From CAWUEZ02 sp963921355 (GTDB taxonomy: Bacteria; Pseudomonadota; Alphaproteobacteria; Thalassobaculales; Thalassobaculaceae): DNA of 64,000 nucleotides. The stretch covers positions 3,162,001 through 3,226,000 of the forward strand of contig OZ001190.1 of assembly GCA_963921355.3 (NCBI GenBank), written 5' to 3'. Position numbers and translations under genes: made by a program. The stretch's first letter is position 1, and each line of letters opens with the position of its first letter. This document shows, piece after piece, positions 41,776 to 50,704 of this stretch. A model generated the notes under the pieces. That model was not told where the DNA came from and did not search any database. It saw only the letters and a list, made by a program, of their open reading frames with translations.

Positions 41776-43107
41776 ATGACACATGGATTTGACGGAGCGG
41801 ATGTTCGGGCTGGTCGGTTGACGGGTCCGGAGCTTGCCGAGAATTTCGCGGATCTCCATCCACCGCTGACGCGCCATGAAGCGGCGGTGGCCTCGGATCG
41901 GTGCTACTTCTGCTACGACGCGCCCTGCGTAACTGCGTGTCCGACGACCATCGACATACCGATGTTCATCCGTCAGATCGCGGCCGGGAATGCCGCCGGG
42001 GCGGCCAAGACGATCTTCGACCAGAACATCCTGGGCGGCATGTGCGCGCGGGTGTGCCCGACAGAGACCCTGTGCGAGCAGGCCTGCGTGCGTGAGGTGG
42101 CGGAAGGCAAACCGGTCGAGATCGGGCGCCTGCAGCGCTTCGCGACCGATCATCTGATGGCGGCCGAGGAACACCCATATGAGCGCGCGGCCGAATCCGG
42201 AAAGCGGGTCGCCGTGGTCGGCGCCGGCCCGGCCGGACTGGCCTGTGCCCACCGCCTGGCAATGCACGGCCACGGGGTGACGATGTTCGACGCCCGCGGC
42301 AAGGCCGGGGGGCTGAACGAGTACGGGATCGCGGCCTACAAGACGGTGGACGACTTCGCCCAGGCCGAGGTCGACTATGTGCTGTCGATCGGTGGAATCG
42401 AGGTCAAGACCGGGCAGGCGCTCGGGACCGACTTCAGCCTCGACGATCTGCGTCGGGATTACGATGCGGTGTTTCTGGCGATCGGGCTGGCGGGTGTGAA
42501 CGCGCTCGGTGCCGAGGGACAGGACCTGCCCGGCGTGGTCGATGCCGTTGAGTTCATCGCCGACCTCCGCTCGGCCGAAGACCGCAAGTCGGTTCCGGTC
42601 GGCCGCCGCGTCGTGGTGATCGGCGGCGGCATGACGGCGATCGATGCAGCCGTGCAATCGCGGTTGCTCGGTGCCGAGGACGTCACCCTGGTCTACCGGC
42701 GAGGCAAGGAATCGATGAACGCCTCGGTCTACGAGCAGGACGTGGCGCAAACCCGGGGCGTGAAGATCAAGCATTGGGCGCGACCGGTGCGGGTCGGGGC
42801 GGAGAACGGCAGCGCCGGCGTCGAGTTCGAATACACGCGCCGCGGTGACAGCGGGCTCGAGGGGACCGGTGAGACGTTCTTCGTGCCGGCTGACACGGTG
42901 CTGACCGCGATCGGGCAGACTCTGGTCGCGCCGACCGGTCCGGAGACGGATGGCGGCCGCATTCGGGTCGACGACGCGTTCCGCACCAGCTTGGACGACG
43001 TCTGGGCCGGTGGCGATTGCGTGGCGGCCGGCGACGACCTTACCGTGACGGCGGTCGCCCAGGGGCGCGACGCGGCCGAGAGCATTCACCGCACGCTGAA
43101 CGGCTGA
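41776..43107 (+). CDS. preT: NAD-dependent dihydropyrimidine dehydrogenase subunit PreT
   Basis: This 443-residue flavoprotein forms dihydropyrimidine dehydrogenase with PreA. The N-terminal iron-sulfur region has CYFCYDAPCVTACPTTIDIP and GGMCARVCPTETLCEQAC. The FAD site is VAVVGAGPAGLACAHRL and the NAD site is VVVIGGGMTAIDAAVQS. The ATG follows GAGGAGG. preA starts 14 bases after its stop. It supplies NADH electrons to reduce uracil and thymine. Confidence 0.94.
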   Translation: MTHGFDGADVRAGRLTGPELAENFADLHPPLTRHEAAVASDRCYFCYDAPCVTACPTTIDIPMFIRQIAAGNAAGAAKTIFDQNILGGMCARVCPTETLCEQACVREVAEGKPVEIGRLQRFATDHLMAAEEHPYERAAESGKRVAVVGAGPAGLACAHRLAMHGHGVTMFDARGKAGGLNEYGIAAYKTVDDFAQAEVDYVLSIGGIEVKTGQALGTDFSLDDLRRDYDAVFLAIGLAGVNALGAEGQDLPGVVDAVEFIADLRSAEDRKSVPVGRRVVVIGGGMTAIDAAVQSRLLGAEDVTLVYRRGKESMNASVYEQDVAQTRGVKIKHWARPVRVGAENGSAGVEFEYTRRGDSGLEGTGETFFVPADTVLTAIGQTLVAPTGPETDGGRIRVDDAFRTSLDDVWAGGDCVAAGDDLTVTAVAQGRDAAESIHRTLNG

Positions 43108-43121
43108 CAGGGGAGGACAAG

Positions 43122-44429
43122 ATGGCTGACCTGCGCAACGACTTCGTCGGGATCCGCTCACCGAATCCCTTCTGGCTGGCCTCGGCCCCGCCGACGGACA
43201 AGGAGTACAACGTCGTCAGGGCCTTCCAGGCGGGATGGGGTGGTGTCGTCTGGAAGACCCTCGGGCTCGACCCCCATATCGTCAACGTCAACGGGCCGCG
43301 CTATGGCGCGGTCTGGGGTGCCGACCGGCGTCTCCTGGGCCTGAACAACATCGAACTGATCACCGACCGGCCCCTGCAGACCAACCTCGATGAGATCAAG
43401 GCGGTCAAGCGCGACTGGCCGGATCGCGCGGTCATCGTCTCCCTCATGGTGCCGTGTGAAGAGGTCTGCTGGACCGAGATCCTCAAGCAGGTCGAAGACA
43501 CCGGTGTCGATGGGATCGAGCTCAATTTCGGCTGCCCGCACGGTATGTCGGAGCGCGGCATGGGCTCCGCCGTCGGCCAGGTACCCGAATACATCGAAAT
43601 GGTGACCCGCTGGTGCAAACAGGCCACCCGCATGCCGGTCATCGTCAAGCTGACGCCAAACATCACCGACATCCGCTATCCCGCCCGCGCGGCGAAGGCC
43701 GGCGGTGCCGATGCGGTCTCCCTGATCAACACGGTGAGCTCGATCACCTCGGTCAACCTGGACCAGATGGCACCCGAGCCGACGATCGACGGCAAGGGCT
43801 CGCACGGCGGCTATTGCGGTCCGGCGGTCAAGCCGATTGCCCTGAACATGGTGGCTGAGATCGCGCGGGACGCCGAGACCGCCGGGCTGCCGATCTCCGG
43901 AATCGGCGGCGTGACCACCTGGCGCGACGCTGCGGAGTTCGTGGCGCTGGGGGCCGGCAATGTTCAGGTCTGTACCGCCGCCATGACCTACGGATTCAAG
44001 ATCGTCACGGAGATGGTCGACGGGCTGGCCCGTTGGATGGACGAGAAGGGCTATGACCGCGTCGAGCAGTTCCAGGGCCTCGCCACGCCGAATGTGACCG
44101 ACTGGCAGTACCTCAACCTGAACTTCGTGACCAAGGCGCGGATAGACCAGGATCTGTGCATCCAGTGCGGCCGCTGTCACATCGTGTGCGAGGACACGTC
44201 CCACCAGGCGATCACCGCGACCAAGGACGGAAAGCGCCACTTCGAGGTGATCGACGAGGAATGCGTGGCCTGCAATCTGTGCGTCAACGTGTGTCCGGTT
44301 GAAGGCTGCATCACGATGGAGCGGCTGGCGCCGGGGGTTGTGGATCCGCGGACCGGTCAGACCGTGCAGCCCGACTACGGCAACTGGACGACCCACCCGA
44401 ACAACCCGTCGAGCGTCGCCGCCGAGTAA
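43122..44429 (+). CDS. preA: NAD-dependent dihydropyrimidine dehydrogenase subunit PreA
   Basis: This 435-residue protein has a dihydroorotate-dehydrogenase-like FMN barrel: FVGIRSPNPFWLASAPPTDK at the start, GIELNFGCPHGMSERGMG, and GIGGVTTWRDAAEF for phosphate binding. A C-terminal ferredoxin domain has two 4Fe-4S motifs (CIQCGRCHIVC and CVACNLCVNVC). It reduces uracil and thymine to their dihydro forms. GGGGAGGA precedes the ATG. Confidence 0.95.
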   Translation: MADLRNDFVGIRSPNPFWLASAPPTDKEYNVVRAFQAGWGGVVWKTLGLDPHIVNVNGPRYGAVWGADRRLLGLNNIELITDRPLQTNLDEIKAVKRDWPDRAVIVSLMVPCEEVCWTEILKQVEDTGVDGIELNFGCPHGMSERGMGSAVGQVPEYIEMVTRWCKQATRMPVIVKLTPNITDIRYPARAAKAGGADAVSLINTVSSITSVNLDQMAPEPTIDGKGSHGGYCGPAVKPIALNMVAEIARDAETAGLPISGIGGVTTWRDAAEFVALGAGNVQVCTAAMTYGFKIVTEMVDGLARWMDEKGYDRVEQFQGLATPNVTDWQYLNLNFVTKARIDQDLCIQCGRCHIVCEDTSHQAITATKDGKRHFEVIDEECVACNLCVNVCPVEGCITMERLAPGVVDPRTGQTVQPDYGNWTTHPNNPSSVAAE

Positions 44430-44437
44430 ACCGCCCC

Positions 44438-45355
44438 ATGTCGGTGGACCGGTCGGCCGCCCTCAAGGGGCATGCGGCGATGCTGCTGTTCGCCACTCTG
44501 ATCAGCGGCTCGTTCAGTCTCGGCCATCTGGCGACACCGCATATCGACCCGGGTGCCCTGACGACTCTGCGGTTCCTGATCGCGAGCGCCGTCATGGTCG
44601 GCGTTATCCTCGCGGGCCCGCGCGGGGATCGCCGGCTCGGCGTGACCGCACCCTGGCGGTTCCTGGTGATGGGGGTGCTGCTCGGCAGCTACTTCGTGCT
44701 GATGTTCGAGGCCTTGCGGCTGTCCGATCCGGTCAGTCTCGGAGCGGTGTTCACGATGACGCCGCTGATGACGGCAGTGTTCGGTCGGTTCCTGCTCGGC
44801 CAGCGGGTGCCGCCGGTGGTTGCAGCCAGCCTGCTGACGGCAGCCTGTGGGGCGATCTGGGTGATCTTTCGCGGAAACCTGGCCGCACTGCTGGCGTTCG
44901 ATGTCGGGCTTGGCGAGTGGATCTTTCTGATCGGCTGCGCCGCCCATGCTCTCTACATCCCGATGATCACGCTGCTGAACCGGGGCGAGAGCGGCAAGCT
45001 CTTCACGCTCTGGACGGTGATGGGCGGCTTAATCGTCGTCGGCCTGTACGCCAGTCCGGCGGTGCTGGCGACCGATTGGACCGGCCTGCCGTCGATCGTC
45101 TGGGTCACGGTCACGTACCTGGCGGTGTTCGCCTCGGCCAGCACGTTCTTCCTGATGCGCTTTGCCGCCCTGCGTCTGCCGGCGGCCAAGGTCATGGCCT
45201 ACGGTTATCTGATCCCGAGCATCGTGATCGTGCTTGAAGGCCTGGCCGGCCACGGCTGGGTCGAATTGCCGGTGCTGATCGGGGTGGCGGCCACGATCGC
45301 GGCGCTGGCGATGCTGGTGGTGCTGCCGGACACCGCGGCCCGACGCACTGCCTAA
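44438..45355 (+). CDS. DMT-superfamily (EamA) transporter
   Basis: This 305-residue protein has about ten hydrophobic helices in two EamA halves, e.g. LLFATLISGSFSLGHLATPH in the first helix and ASTFFLMRFAALRLPAAKVM in the eighth to ninth. Its start is 8 bases after preA, so it is in the pyrimidine operon and may move a pathway intermediate or product. The substrate is not known. It overlaps the convergent rutR-like gene by 4 bases. Confidence 0.85.
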   Translation: MSVDRSAALKGHAAMLLFATLISGSFSLGHLATPHIDPGALTTLRFLIASAVMVGVILAGPRGDRRLGVTAPWRFLVMGVLLGSYFVLMFEALRLSDPVSLGAVFTMTPLMTAVFGRFLLGQRVPPVVAASLLTAACGAIWVIFRGNLAALLAFDVGLGEWIFLIGCAAHALYIPMITLLNRGESGKLFTLWTVMGGLIVVGLYASPAVLATDWTGLPSIVWVTVTYLAVFASASTFFLMRFAALRLPAAKVMAYGYLIPSIVIVLEGLAGHGWVELPVLIGVAATIAALAMLVVLPDTAARRTA

Positions 45356-45999
45356 CCGTCTTTAGAGGCCTCCGGCGCCAGACCCCGCAGGAACATCTGG
45401 TCCAGGAAAGCCTGGGCCCCGCCATAGCGACTCTCCTCGTCGACCGTATCGCCGAGCACGGCGCGGACCTGAACATCGAAGTCGGCGTAGTGCTGGGTCG
45501 TCGCCCAGATCGCGAAGATCAGATGATAGGGGTCATGCGGCGCCAGCCGGCCATCGTCTATCCAGCGGCGAATCACGGCGACGGTCTCGTCGACCAGGGC
45601 CCTGAGCTCGCCCTTGAGGACCGGTCCGATCAGCGGGGCGCCGGCCAGGATCTCGCCGGCGAACAGGCGGGATTCGCGGGGACGCTCGCGCGACATTTCG
45701 AGCTTGCGGTCGAGATAGGCTCTGATCTCTTCAAGCGGCTCCCCCTTGGGGTCGAGCGCTTCGAGCGGTTCCAGCCAGGTCTCCAGCGTGCGCGCCAGAA
45801 CCGCCTGATAGATCTCCTCCTTGCCGGCGAAGTAGTAGATCAGATTGGGTTTCGACATGCCGGACTCGGCCGCGATCTCGTCCAGCGTGGTGCCGGCAAA
45901 GCCCCGGGCGGAGAACAGGTCGAGGGCGGCGCCGAGGATCCGGTCCTCCTTCTCGATCTGGATGCGGGTCCGTCGGCGGGTCTCTGCGGCGCGGGCCAT
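45352..45999 (-). CDS. rutR: TetR-family regulator, RutR-like
   Basis: This 215-residue protein has the TetR helix-turn-helix AGTTLDEIAAESGMSKPNLI with the RutR-like YYFAGKEEIYQAVL. The C-terminal part (AIWATTQHYADFDVQV) resembles the RutR ligand domain. It sits between preTA and the amidase/hydA genes, and a perfect RutR-type operator lies between it and the amidase gene. Control of pyrimidine catabolism with uracil or thymine as inducer is a strong inference. Confidence 0.88.
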   Translation of the reverse strand: MARAAETRRRTRIQIEKEDRILGAALDLFSARGFAGTTLDEIAAESGMSKPNLIYYFAGKEEIYQAVLARTLETWLEPLEALDPKGEPLEEIRAYLDRKLEMSRERPRESRLFAGEILAGAPLIGPVLKGELRALVDETVAVIRRWIDDGRLAPHDPYHLIFAIWATTQHYADFDVQVRAVLGDTVDEESRYGGAQAFLDQMFLRGLAPEASKDG

Positions 46000-46112
46000 G
46001 CGGTCTCATATCCGTTCTGTTGCCCGATATGCGCATGATTTTGCACAATAATCGAGCATCGTGCGCTCAAACAATGACCTTGACCGGGGGGGCTGGGCTG
46101 ATAGCCTAGATT

Positions 46113-46128
46113 TTGACCATTTGGTCAA
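46113..46128. promoter_or_regulatory. Perfect RutR operator
   Basis: TTGACCATTTGGTCAA is a perfect 7-bp inverted repeat with a 2-base spacer, identical to the RutR consensus TTGACCAnnTGGTCAA. It lies between divergent rutR and the amidase gene, 105 bases before the latter. It could serve both promoters. Confidence 0.88.
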
Positions 46129-46233
46129 GGTCGGGCTGATTACAGGCGCTGCGGCCCCGTGGGGCAAGGGCGGATATGATCGTCGGGGTGCAACCGGCGG
46201 CGTGGCCGCAGGCGGAGAACAGGGGAGAGCGTC

Positions 46234-47481
46234 ATGTCTGTCGCGAACAATTTCCGGATCAACGGCGACCGGCTTTGGGACAGCCTGATGGAAATGGCGA
46301 AGATCGGTCCGGGCATCGCCGGGGGCAACAATCGCCAGACCCTGACCGATGAGGATGCCGAGGGCCGCACTCTCTTTCAGCGTTGGTGCGAGACCGAGGG
46401 CATGTCGATGGGCGTCGACACGGTCGGGACCATGTTCTTCCGGCGCGAAGGAACGGACCCTGACGCGTTGCCGGTCTATGTCGGCAGCCATCTCGATACC
46501 CAGCCGACCGGCGGCAAGTACGACGGCGTGCTCGGCGTGCTGGCGGGCCTCGAGATCGTGCGCACCCTGAACGAGGCGGACGTCAAGACCAAGCACCCGA
46601 TCGTCGTCGTCAACTGGACCAACGAGGAGGGCACGCGGTTCGCCCCGGCGATGCTGGCGTCGGGCGTGTTCGCCGGTATCCATACCGTCGACTGGGCCTA
46701 TTCCCGAACCGATGCGGCCGGCAAGAGCTTTGGCGACGAGCTTAAGCGGATCGGCTGGGTCGGCGATGAAGAGGTCGGCGCCCGCAAGATGAAGGCGTTC
46801 TTCGAACTGCACATCGAGCAAGGGCCGATCCTGGAGGCCGAAGGCGTTGATATCGGCGTGGTGACCCACGGACAGGGGCTGAGCTGGCTGCAGTTCACTC
46901 TGACGGGAAAGGAAAGCCACACCGGGTCGACGCCGATGCCGATGCGGGTCAACGCCGGGCTCGGTATGGCGCGGATCACCCAGCTGGTCGATGAGATCGC
47001 CTGGAGCCACGCGCCGCACGCGGTCGGCGCAATCGGTCACTGCGACGTCTACCCGAACTCCCGCAACATCATTCCGGGCCGGACCGTCTTCACGGTCGAC
47101 TTCCGCTCGCCGGACAAGGCGGTGATCGACGACATGGAGGCCCGGTTGCAGGAAGGTGCTGCCAAGATTGCCGAGGAGATCGGTCTGACCATGGAGGTTG
47201 AGAAGGTCGGCGGGTTCGATCCGGTCGAGTTCGACGAGGGATGCGTTACAGCGGTCCGTTCGGCCGCCGAACGCCTGGGGTATTCCCATCGCAATCTGGT
47301 GTCGGGCGCCGGCCACGATGCCTGCTGGATCAATCAGGTGGCGCCGACGGCGATGGTGATGTGTCCTTGTGTGGACGGGCTGTCCCACAATGAAGCGGAA
47401 GAGATCTATCCGGAATGGGCGCGCGCCGGGGCGGAGGTGCTGTTCCAGGCGGTGGTCGAGACGGCGGAAATCGTCGCTTGA
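46234..47481 (+). CDS. Zn-dependent amidase, probable N-carbamoyl-beta-alanine amidohydrolase
   Basis: This 415-residue M20-type protein belongs to the hydantoinase/carbamoylase family. Metal ligands are visible in YVGSHLDTQPTGGKYDGVLG, VNWTNEEGTRFAP and FELHIEQGPILE; the dimerisation region and GAGHDACWI also fit. In reductive pyrimidine breakdown it would cleave N-carbamoyl-beta-alanine, releasing CO2 and ammonia. GGGGAGAG precedes the ATG. hydA follows after 31 bases. An allantoate or N-carbamoyl-amino-acid substrate cannot be excluded by sequence alone. Confidence 0.9.
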   Translation: MSVANNFRINGDRLWDSLMEMAKIGPGIAGGNNRQTLTDEDAEGRTLFQRWCETEGMSMGVDTVGTMFFRREGTDPDALPVYVGSHLDTQPTGGKYDGVLGVLAGLEIVRTLNEADVKTKHPIVVVNWTNEEGTRFAPAMLASGVFAGIHTVDWAYSRTDAAGKSFGDELKRIGWVGDEEVGARKMKAFFELHIEQGPILEAEGVDIGVVTHGQGLSWLQFTLTGKESHTGSTPMPMRVNAGLGMARITQLVDEIAWSHAPHAVGAIGHCDVYPNSRNIIPGRTVFTVDFRSPDKAVIDDMEARLQEGAAKIAEEIGLTMEVEKVGGFDPVEFDEGCVTAVRSAAERLGYSHRNLVSGAGHDACWINQVAPTAMVMCPCVDGLSHNEAEEIYPEWARAGAEVLFQAVVETAEIVA

Positions 47482-47512
47482 GACGGCGATCCGACTGACA
47501 GAGGAGGACGGA

Positions 47513-48970
47513 ATGGCGAGCAAGGTTATCAAGGGCGGCACGGTCGTGACGGCCGACCTCACCTTTAAGGCCGATGTTCTGGTCGAGGGCGGCAAGATCA
47601 CGGCAATCGGGGCGGATCTGCAGGGCGACGAGGTGCTGGACGCGGCTGGTTGCTACGTGATGCCCGGTGGGATCGATCCGCACACCCATATGGAAATGCC
47701 CTTCATGGGCACCTATTCCGCCGACGACTTCGAGAGCGGCACCCGTGCCGGCCTGTCGGGCGGCACCACGATGGTGGTGGACTTCTGCCTGCCGGCCCCC
47801 GGCCAGTCCCTGCTGGAAGCGATGCAGGCCTGGGACAACAAGTCGTCCAAGGCCTGCGGCGACTACTCGTTCCATATGGCGATCACCTGGTGGGGCGGAC
47901 AGGTCTGGAAGGAGATGGAGACCGTCGTCGACCGCGGCATCACGACCTTCAAGCACTTCATGGCCTACAAGGGCGCCCTGATGGTCGATGACGACGAGAT
48001 GTACTCGTCGTTCCAGCGCTGTGCCGACTTGGGCGCGATGCCGCTGGTGCATGCGGAGAACGGCGACGTTGTCGCCCAGCTTCAGGCCAAACTGCTGGCC
48101 GAAGGCAACAACGGTCCGGAGGCGCACGCCTACTCGCGGCCGCCGGAAGTCGAGGGCGAAGCCGCCAACCGGGCGATCATGATCGCCGACATGGCGGGCG
48201 TGCCGCTCTACATCGTGCACGTGTCCTGCGAGCAGGCCCACGAGGCGATCCGCCGGGCACGGCAGAAGGGCATGCGGATCTATGGCGAGCCGCTGATCCA
48301 GCACCTTGTCCTGGATGAGAGCGAGTACGCCCATCCGGACTGGGATCACGCCGCGCGCCGGGTGATGTCGCCGCCGTTCCGCAGCAAGCTGCACCAGGAC
48401 GGCCTCTGGGCCGGTCTGGCTGCTGGCAGCCTGCAGGTCGTCGCGACCGACCATTGCGCGTTCACGACCGATCAGAAACGGTACGGCGTCGGCGATTTCA
48501 CCAAGATCCCGAACGGCACCGGCGGACTGGAAGACCGGCTGCCGGTTCTGTGGACCCGCGGTGTGAACACAGGTCGGCTGACGATGAACGAGTTCGTCGC
48601 CGTCACGTCGACCAACATCGCCAAGATCCTGAACATGTACCCGCGAAAGGGCGCGATCCGCGAAGGTTCAGACGCCGATATCGTGGTGTGGGATCCGGAA
48701 CGCGGGAAGACGATCTCTGCCGGCAATCAGCAGTCGGTGATCGATTACAACGTGTTCGAGGGCATCGAGGTGAAGGGCCTGCCGCGCTTCACCCTGACCC
48801 GCGGCGAGGTTGCGATTGTCGAGTCCGAGATCAAGGCGCGGCCCGGCCATGGCGAGTTCGTGAAGCGCCCGCCGAATCCGGCACCGAACCGGGCGCTGTC
48901 GAAGTGGAAGGAGATCACCGCGCCCCGCAGGGTGGTCCGCGACCCGGCCAACATGCCGGCCGGCGTCTGA
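47513..48970 (+). CDS. hydA: Dihydropyrimidinase (D-hydantoinase)
   Basis: This 485-residue cyclic amidohydrolase opens dihydrouracil and dihydrothymine. Motifs are MPGGIDPHTHMEMPF (metal His pair), TTFKHFMAYKGALM (carboxylated Lys), PLVHAENGD, LYIVHVSCEQAHEAI and VATDHCAFT. ATG 47513 is preceded by GAGGAGGA. It lies between the amidase and an ABC transporter, so the pathway preTA, hydA, amidase is complete in this window. Confidence 0.95.
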   Translation: MASKVIKGGTVVTADLTFKADVLVEGGKITAIGADLQGDEVLDAAGCYVMPGGIDPHTHMEMPFMGTYSADDFESGTRAGLSGGTTMVVDFCLPAPGQSLLEAMQAWDNKSSKACGDYSFHMAITWWGGQVWKEMETVVDRGITTFKHFMAYKGALMVDDDEMYSSFQRCADLGAMPLVHAENGDVVAQLQAKLLAEGNNGPEAHAYSRPPEVEGEAANRAIMIADMAGVPLYIVHVSCEQAHEAIRRARQKGMRIYGEPLIQHLVLDESEYAHPDWDHAARRVMSPPFRSKLHQDGLWAGLAAGSLQVVATDHCAFTTDQKRYGVGDFTKIPNGTGGLEDRLPVLWTRGVNTGRLTMNEFVAVTSTNIAKILNMYPRKGAIREGSDADIVVWDPERGKTISAGNQQSVIDYNVFEGIEVKGLPRFTLTRGEVAIVESEIKARPGHGEFVKRPPNPAPNRALSKWKEITAPRRVVRDPANMPAGV

Positions 48971-49021
48971 CCGTTATCCGTCCGGCCGCACGGGGACGGC
49001 CGGACAGAGGAGAGTACCGCG

Positions 49022-49825
49022 TTGACCACGGCCGTGCCGGCGGGACCGCCCGTCATCGAAGCTCGGGGCCTCGGTCTCACGTTTGAGACCGGCGACGGAT
49101 CGGTTCGTGCCTTGCACGAGGTCGACCTGACCATCGCCAAGGGCGATTTCGTCTCGTTCATCGGACCCTCCGGATGTGGCAAGACCACCCTGTTGCGGGT
49201 GATTGCCGATCTGGAACAGCCGACCGAAGGCGATGTCTGGGTCAACGGGGTTTCGCCGGAGCAGGCCCGGTTGGATCGGGCCTATGGCTACGTCTTTCAG
49301 GCGGCGGCGCTGTATCCCTGGCGCACCATCGCGCGCAATGTGGCGCTGCCGCTCGAGATCATGGGGTACTCCAAGGCCGAGCAGGCGGAGCGGGTTGCCC
49401 GAACCCTGGACCTGGTCAACCTGACCGGCTTCGAGAACAAGTTTCCGTGGCAGTTGTCCGGCGGCATGCAGCAGCGGGCCTCGATCGCGCGCTCGCTCGC
49501 TTTTGACGCCGATATCCTGCTGATGGACGAGCCGTTCGGCGCGCTGGACGAGATCGTGCGCGATCACCTTAACGAGCAATTGCTGGAGCTGTGGGCGCGG
49601 ACCAACAAGACGATCGCGTTCGTGACCCACTCGATCCCGGAGGCGGTCTATCTGTCGACCCGGATCGTGGTGATGTCGCCCCGGCCCGGTCGCGTGACCG
49701 ACATCATCGGAAGCCCATTGCCCCGCGAACGGCCGCTCGACATTCGCGAGGCGCCCGAGTTCCTGGAGATCGCGCATCGGGTGCGCGACGGGTTGCGGGC
49801 CGGCCATTCCTACGAGGACGCCTGA
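49022..49825 (+). CDS. ABC importer ATPase (NitT/TauT/NMT1-type)
   Basis: This 267-residue ATPase has Walker A GPSGCGKTTLLRVI, signature LSGGMQQRASIARSL, Walker B ILLMDEPFGALDE and H-loop AFVTHSIPEA. It belongs to the subgroup that serves nitrate, taurine, thiamine-precursor and hydantoin importers. The start is TTG with GAGGAGAG upstream; no better start is present. It is followed by two permeases and a binding protein, all on one strand. Confidence 0.92.
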   Translation: MTTAVPAGPPVIEARGLGLTFETGDGSVRALHEVDLTIAKGDFVSFIGPSGCGKTTLLRVIADLEQPTEGDVWVNGVSPEQARLDRAYGYVFQAAALYPWRTIARNVALPLEIMGYSKAEQAERVARTLDLVNLTGFENKFPWQLSGGMQQRASIARSLAFDADILLMDEPFGALDEIVRDHLNEQLLELWARTNKTIAFVTHSIPEAVYLSTRIVVMSPRPGRVTDIIGSPLPRERPLDIREAPEFLEIAHRVRDGLRAGHSYEDA

Positions 49826-49828
49826 CAG

Positions 49829-50704
49829 ATGGGCGGCGTGACCCAGAGAGTCCTGCCTGTCCTGACCGTCGTCGCCGCGATCATCGCCATCTGGTACGCC
49901 GCCACCGTCTGGCTGAACACGCCCTGGCAGATCGATCTCTACGAGCGCAACGGCACATCCTGGACGACCGGGATGCTGGTGACCGACACCATGGCCCAGG
50001 AACGCCCGGTCCTGCCGGCCCCGCATCAGGTCATGCAGGAGATCTGGAAGACGACGGTCGAGAAGCGGATCACCTCCAAGCGCAGCCTCATCTACCACAG
50101 TTGGATCACGCTTTCGGCGACGCTGCTCGGCTTCGCGCTCGGAACGGTGCTCGGCGTCACCCTGGCGGTGGCCATCGTCCATAACAGGGCGATGGACAAG
50201 TCGGTCATGCCCTGGGTGATCGCCAGTCAGACAATTCCGATCCTGGCGATCGCACCGATGATCATCGTTGTGCTGAATGCGGTCGGTCTGTCGGGCCTGC
50301 TGCCGAAAGCGCTGATCTCCACCTATCTCAGCTTCTTCCCGATCGTTGTCGGCATGGTGAAGGGCCTGCGGGCGCCGGAGCGTATCGAGCTGGATCTGAT
50401 GCGCACATACAGCGCCACCTCCGCCCAGGTCTTCTGGAAACTGCGGTGGCCGAGTTCGATGCCGTTCCTGTTCGCCTCCATGAAGGTCGCGGTCGCGATC
50501 AGCCTGGTCGGGGCCATCGTCGGCGAACTGCCGACAGGAGCCGTCGCCGGATTGGGCGCGCGTCTGCTGGCCGGGTCCTACTACGGACAGACCATCCAGA
50601 TCTGGTCGGCGCTGATCATGGCGGCCGTGCTGGCGGCCAGTCTGGTGGCGCTGGTCGGGGTCGCCAATCGGGTTGTCGTCAAGCGAATGGGCGTGCGTCC
50701 GTGA
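49829..50704 (+). CDS. ABC importer permease 1 (NitT/TauT-type)
   Basis: This 291-residue permease has an N-terminal helix, a periplasmic-looking insert of about 60 residues (QIDLYERNGTSWTTG) and five helices. The cytoplasmic EAA-type loop is near RIELDLMRTYSATSAQVFWK. It begins 3 bases after the ATPase gene and overlaps the next permease (GTGA). It probably pairs with permease 2. Confidence 0.88.
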   Translation: MGGVTQRVLPVLTVVAAIIAIWYAATVWLNTPWQIDLYERNGTSWTTGMLVTDTMAQERPVLPAPHQVMQEIWKTTVEKRITSKRSLIYHSWITLSATLLGFALGTVLGVTLAVAIVHNRAMDKSVMPWVIASQTIPILAIAPMIIVVLNAVGLSGLLPKALISTYLSFFPIVVGMVKGLRAPERIELDLMRTYSATSAQVFWKLRWPSSMPFLFASMKVAVAISLVGAIVGELPTGAVAGLGARLLAGSYYGQTIQIWSALIMAAVLAASLVALVGVANRVVVKRMGVRP

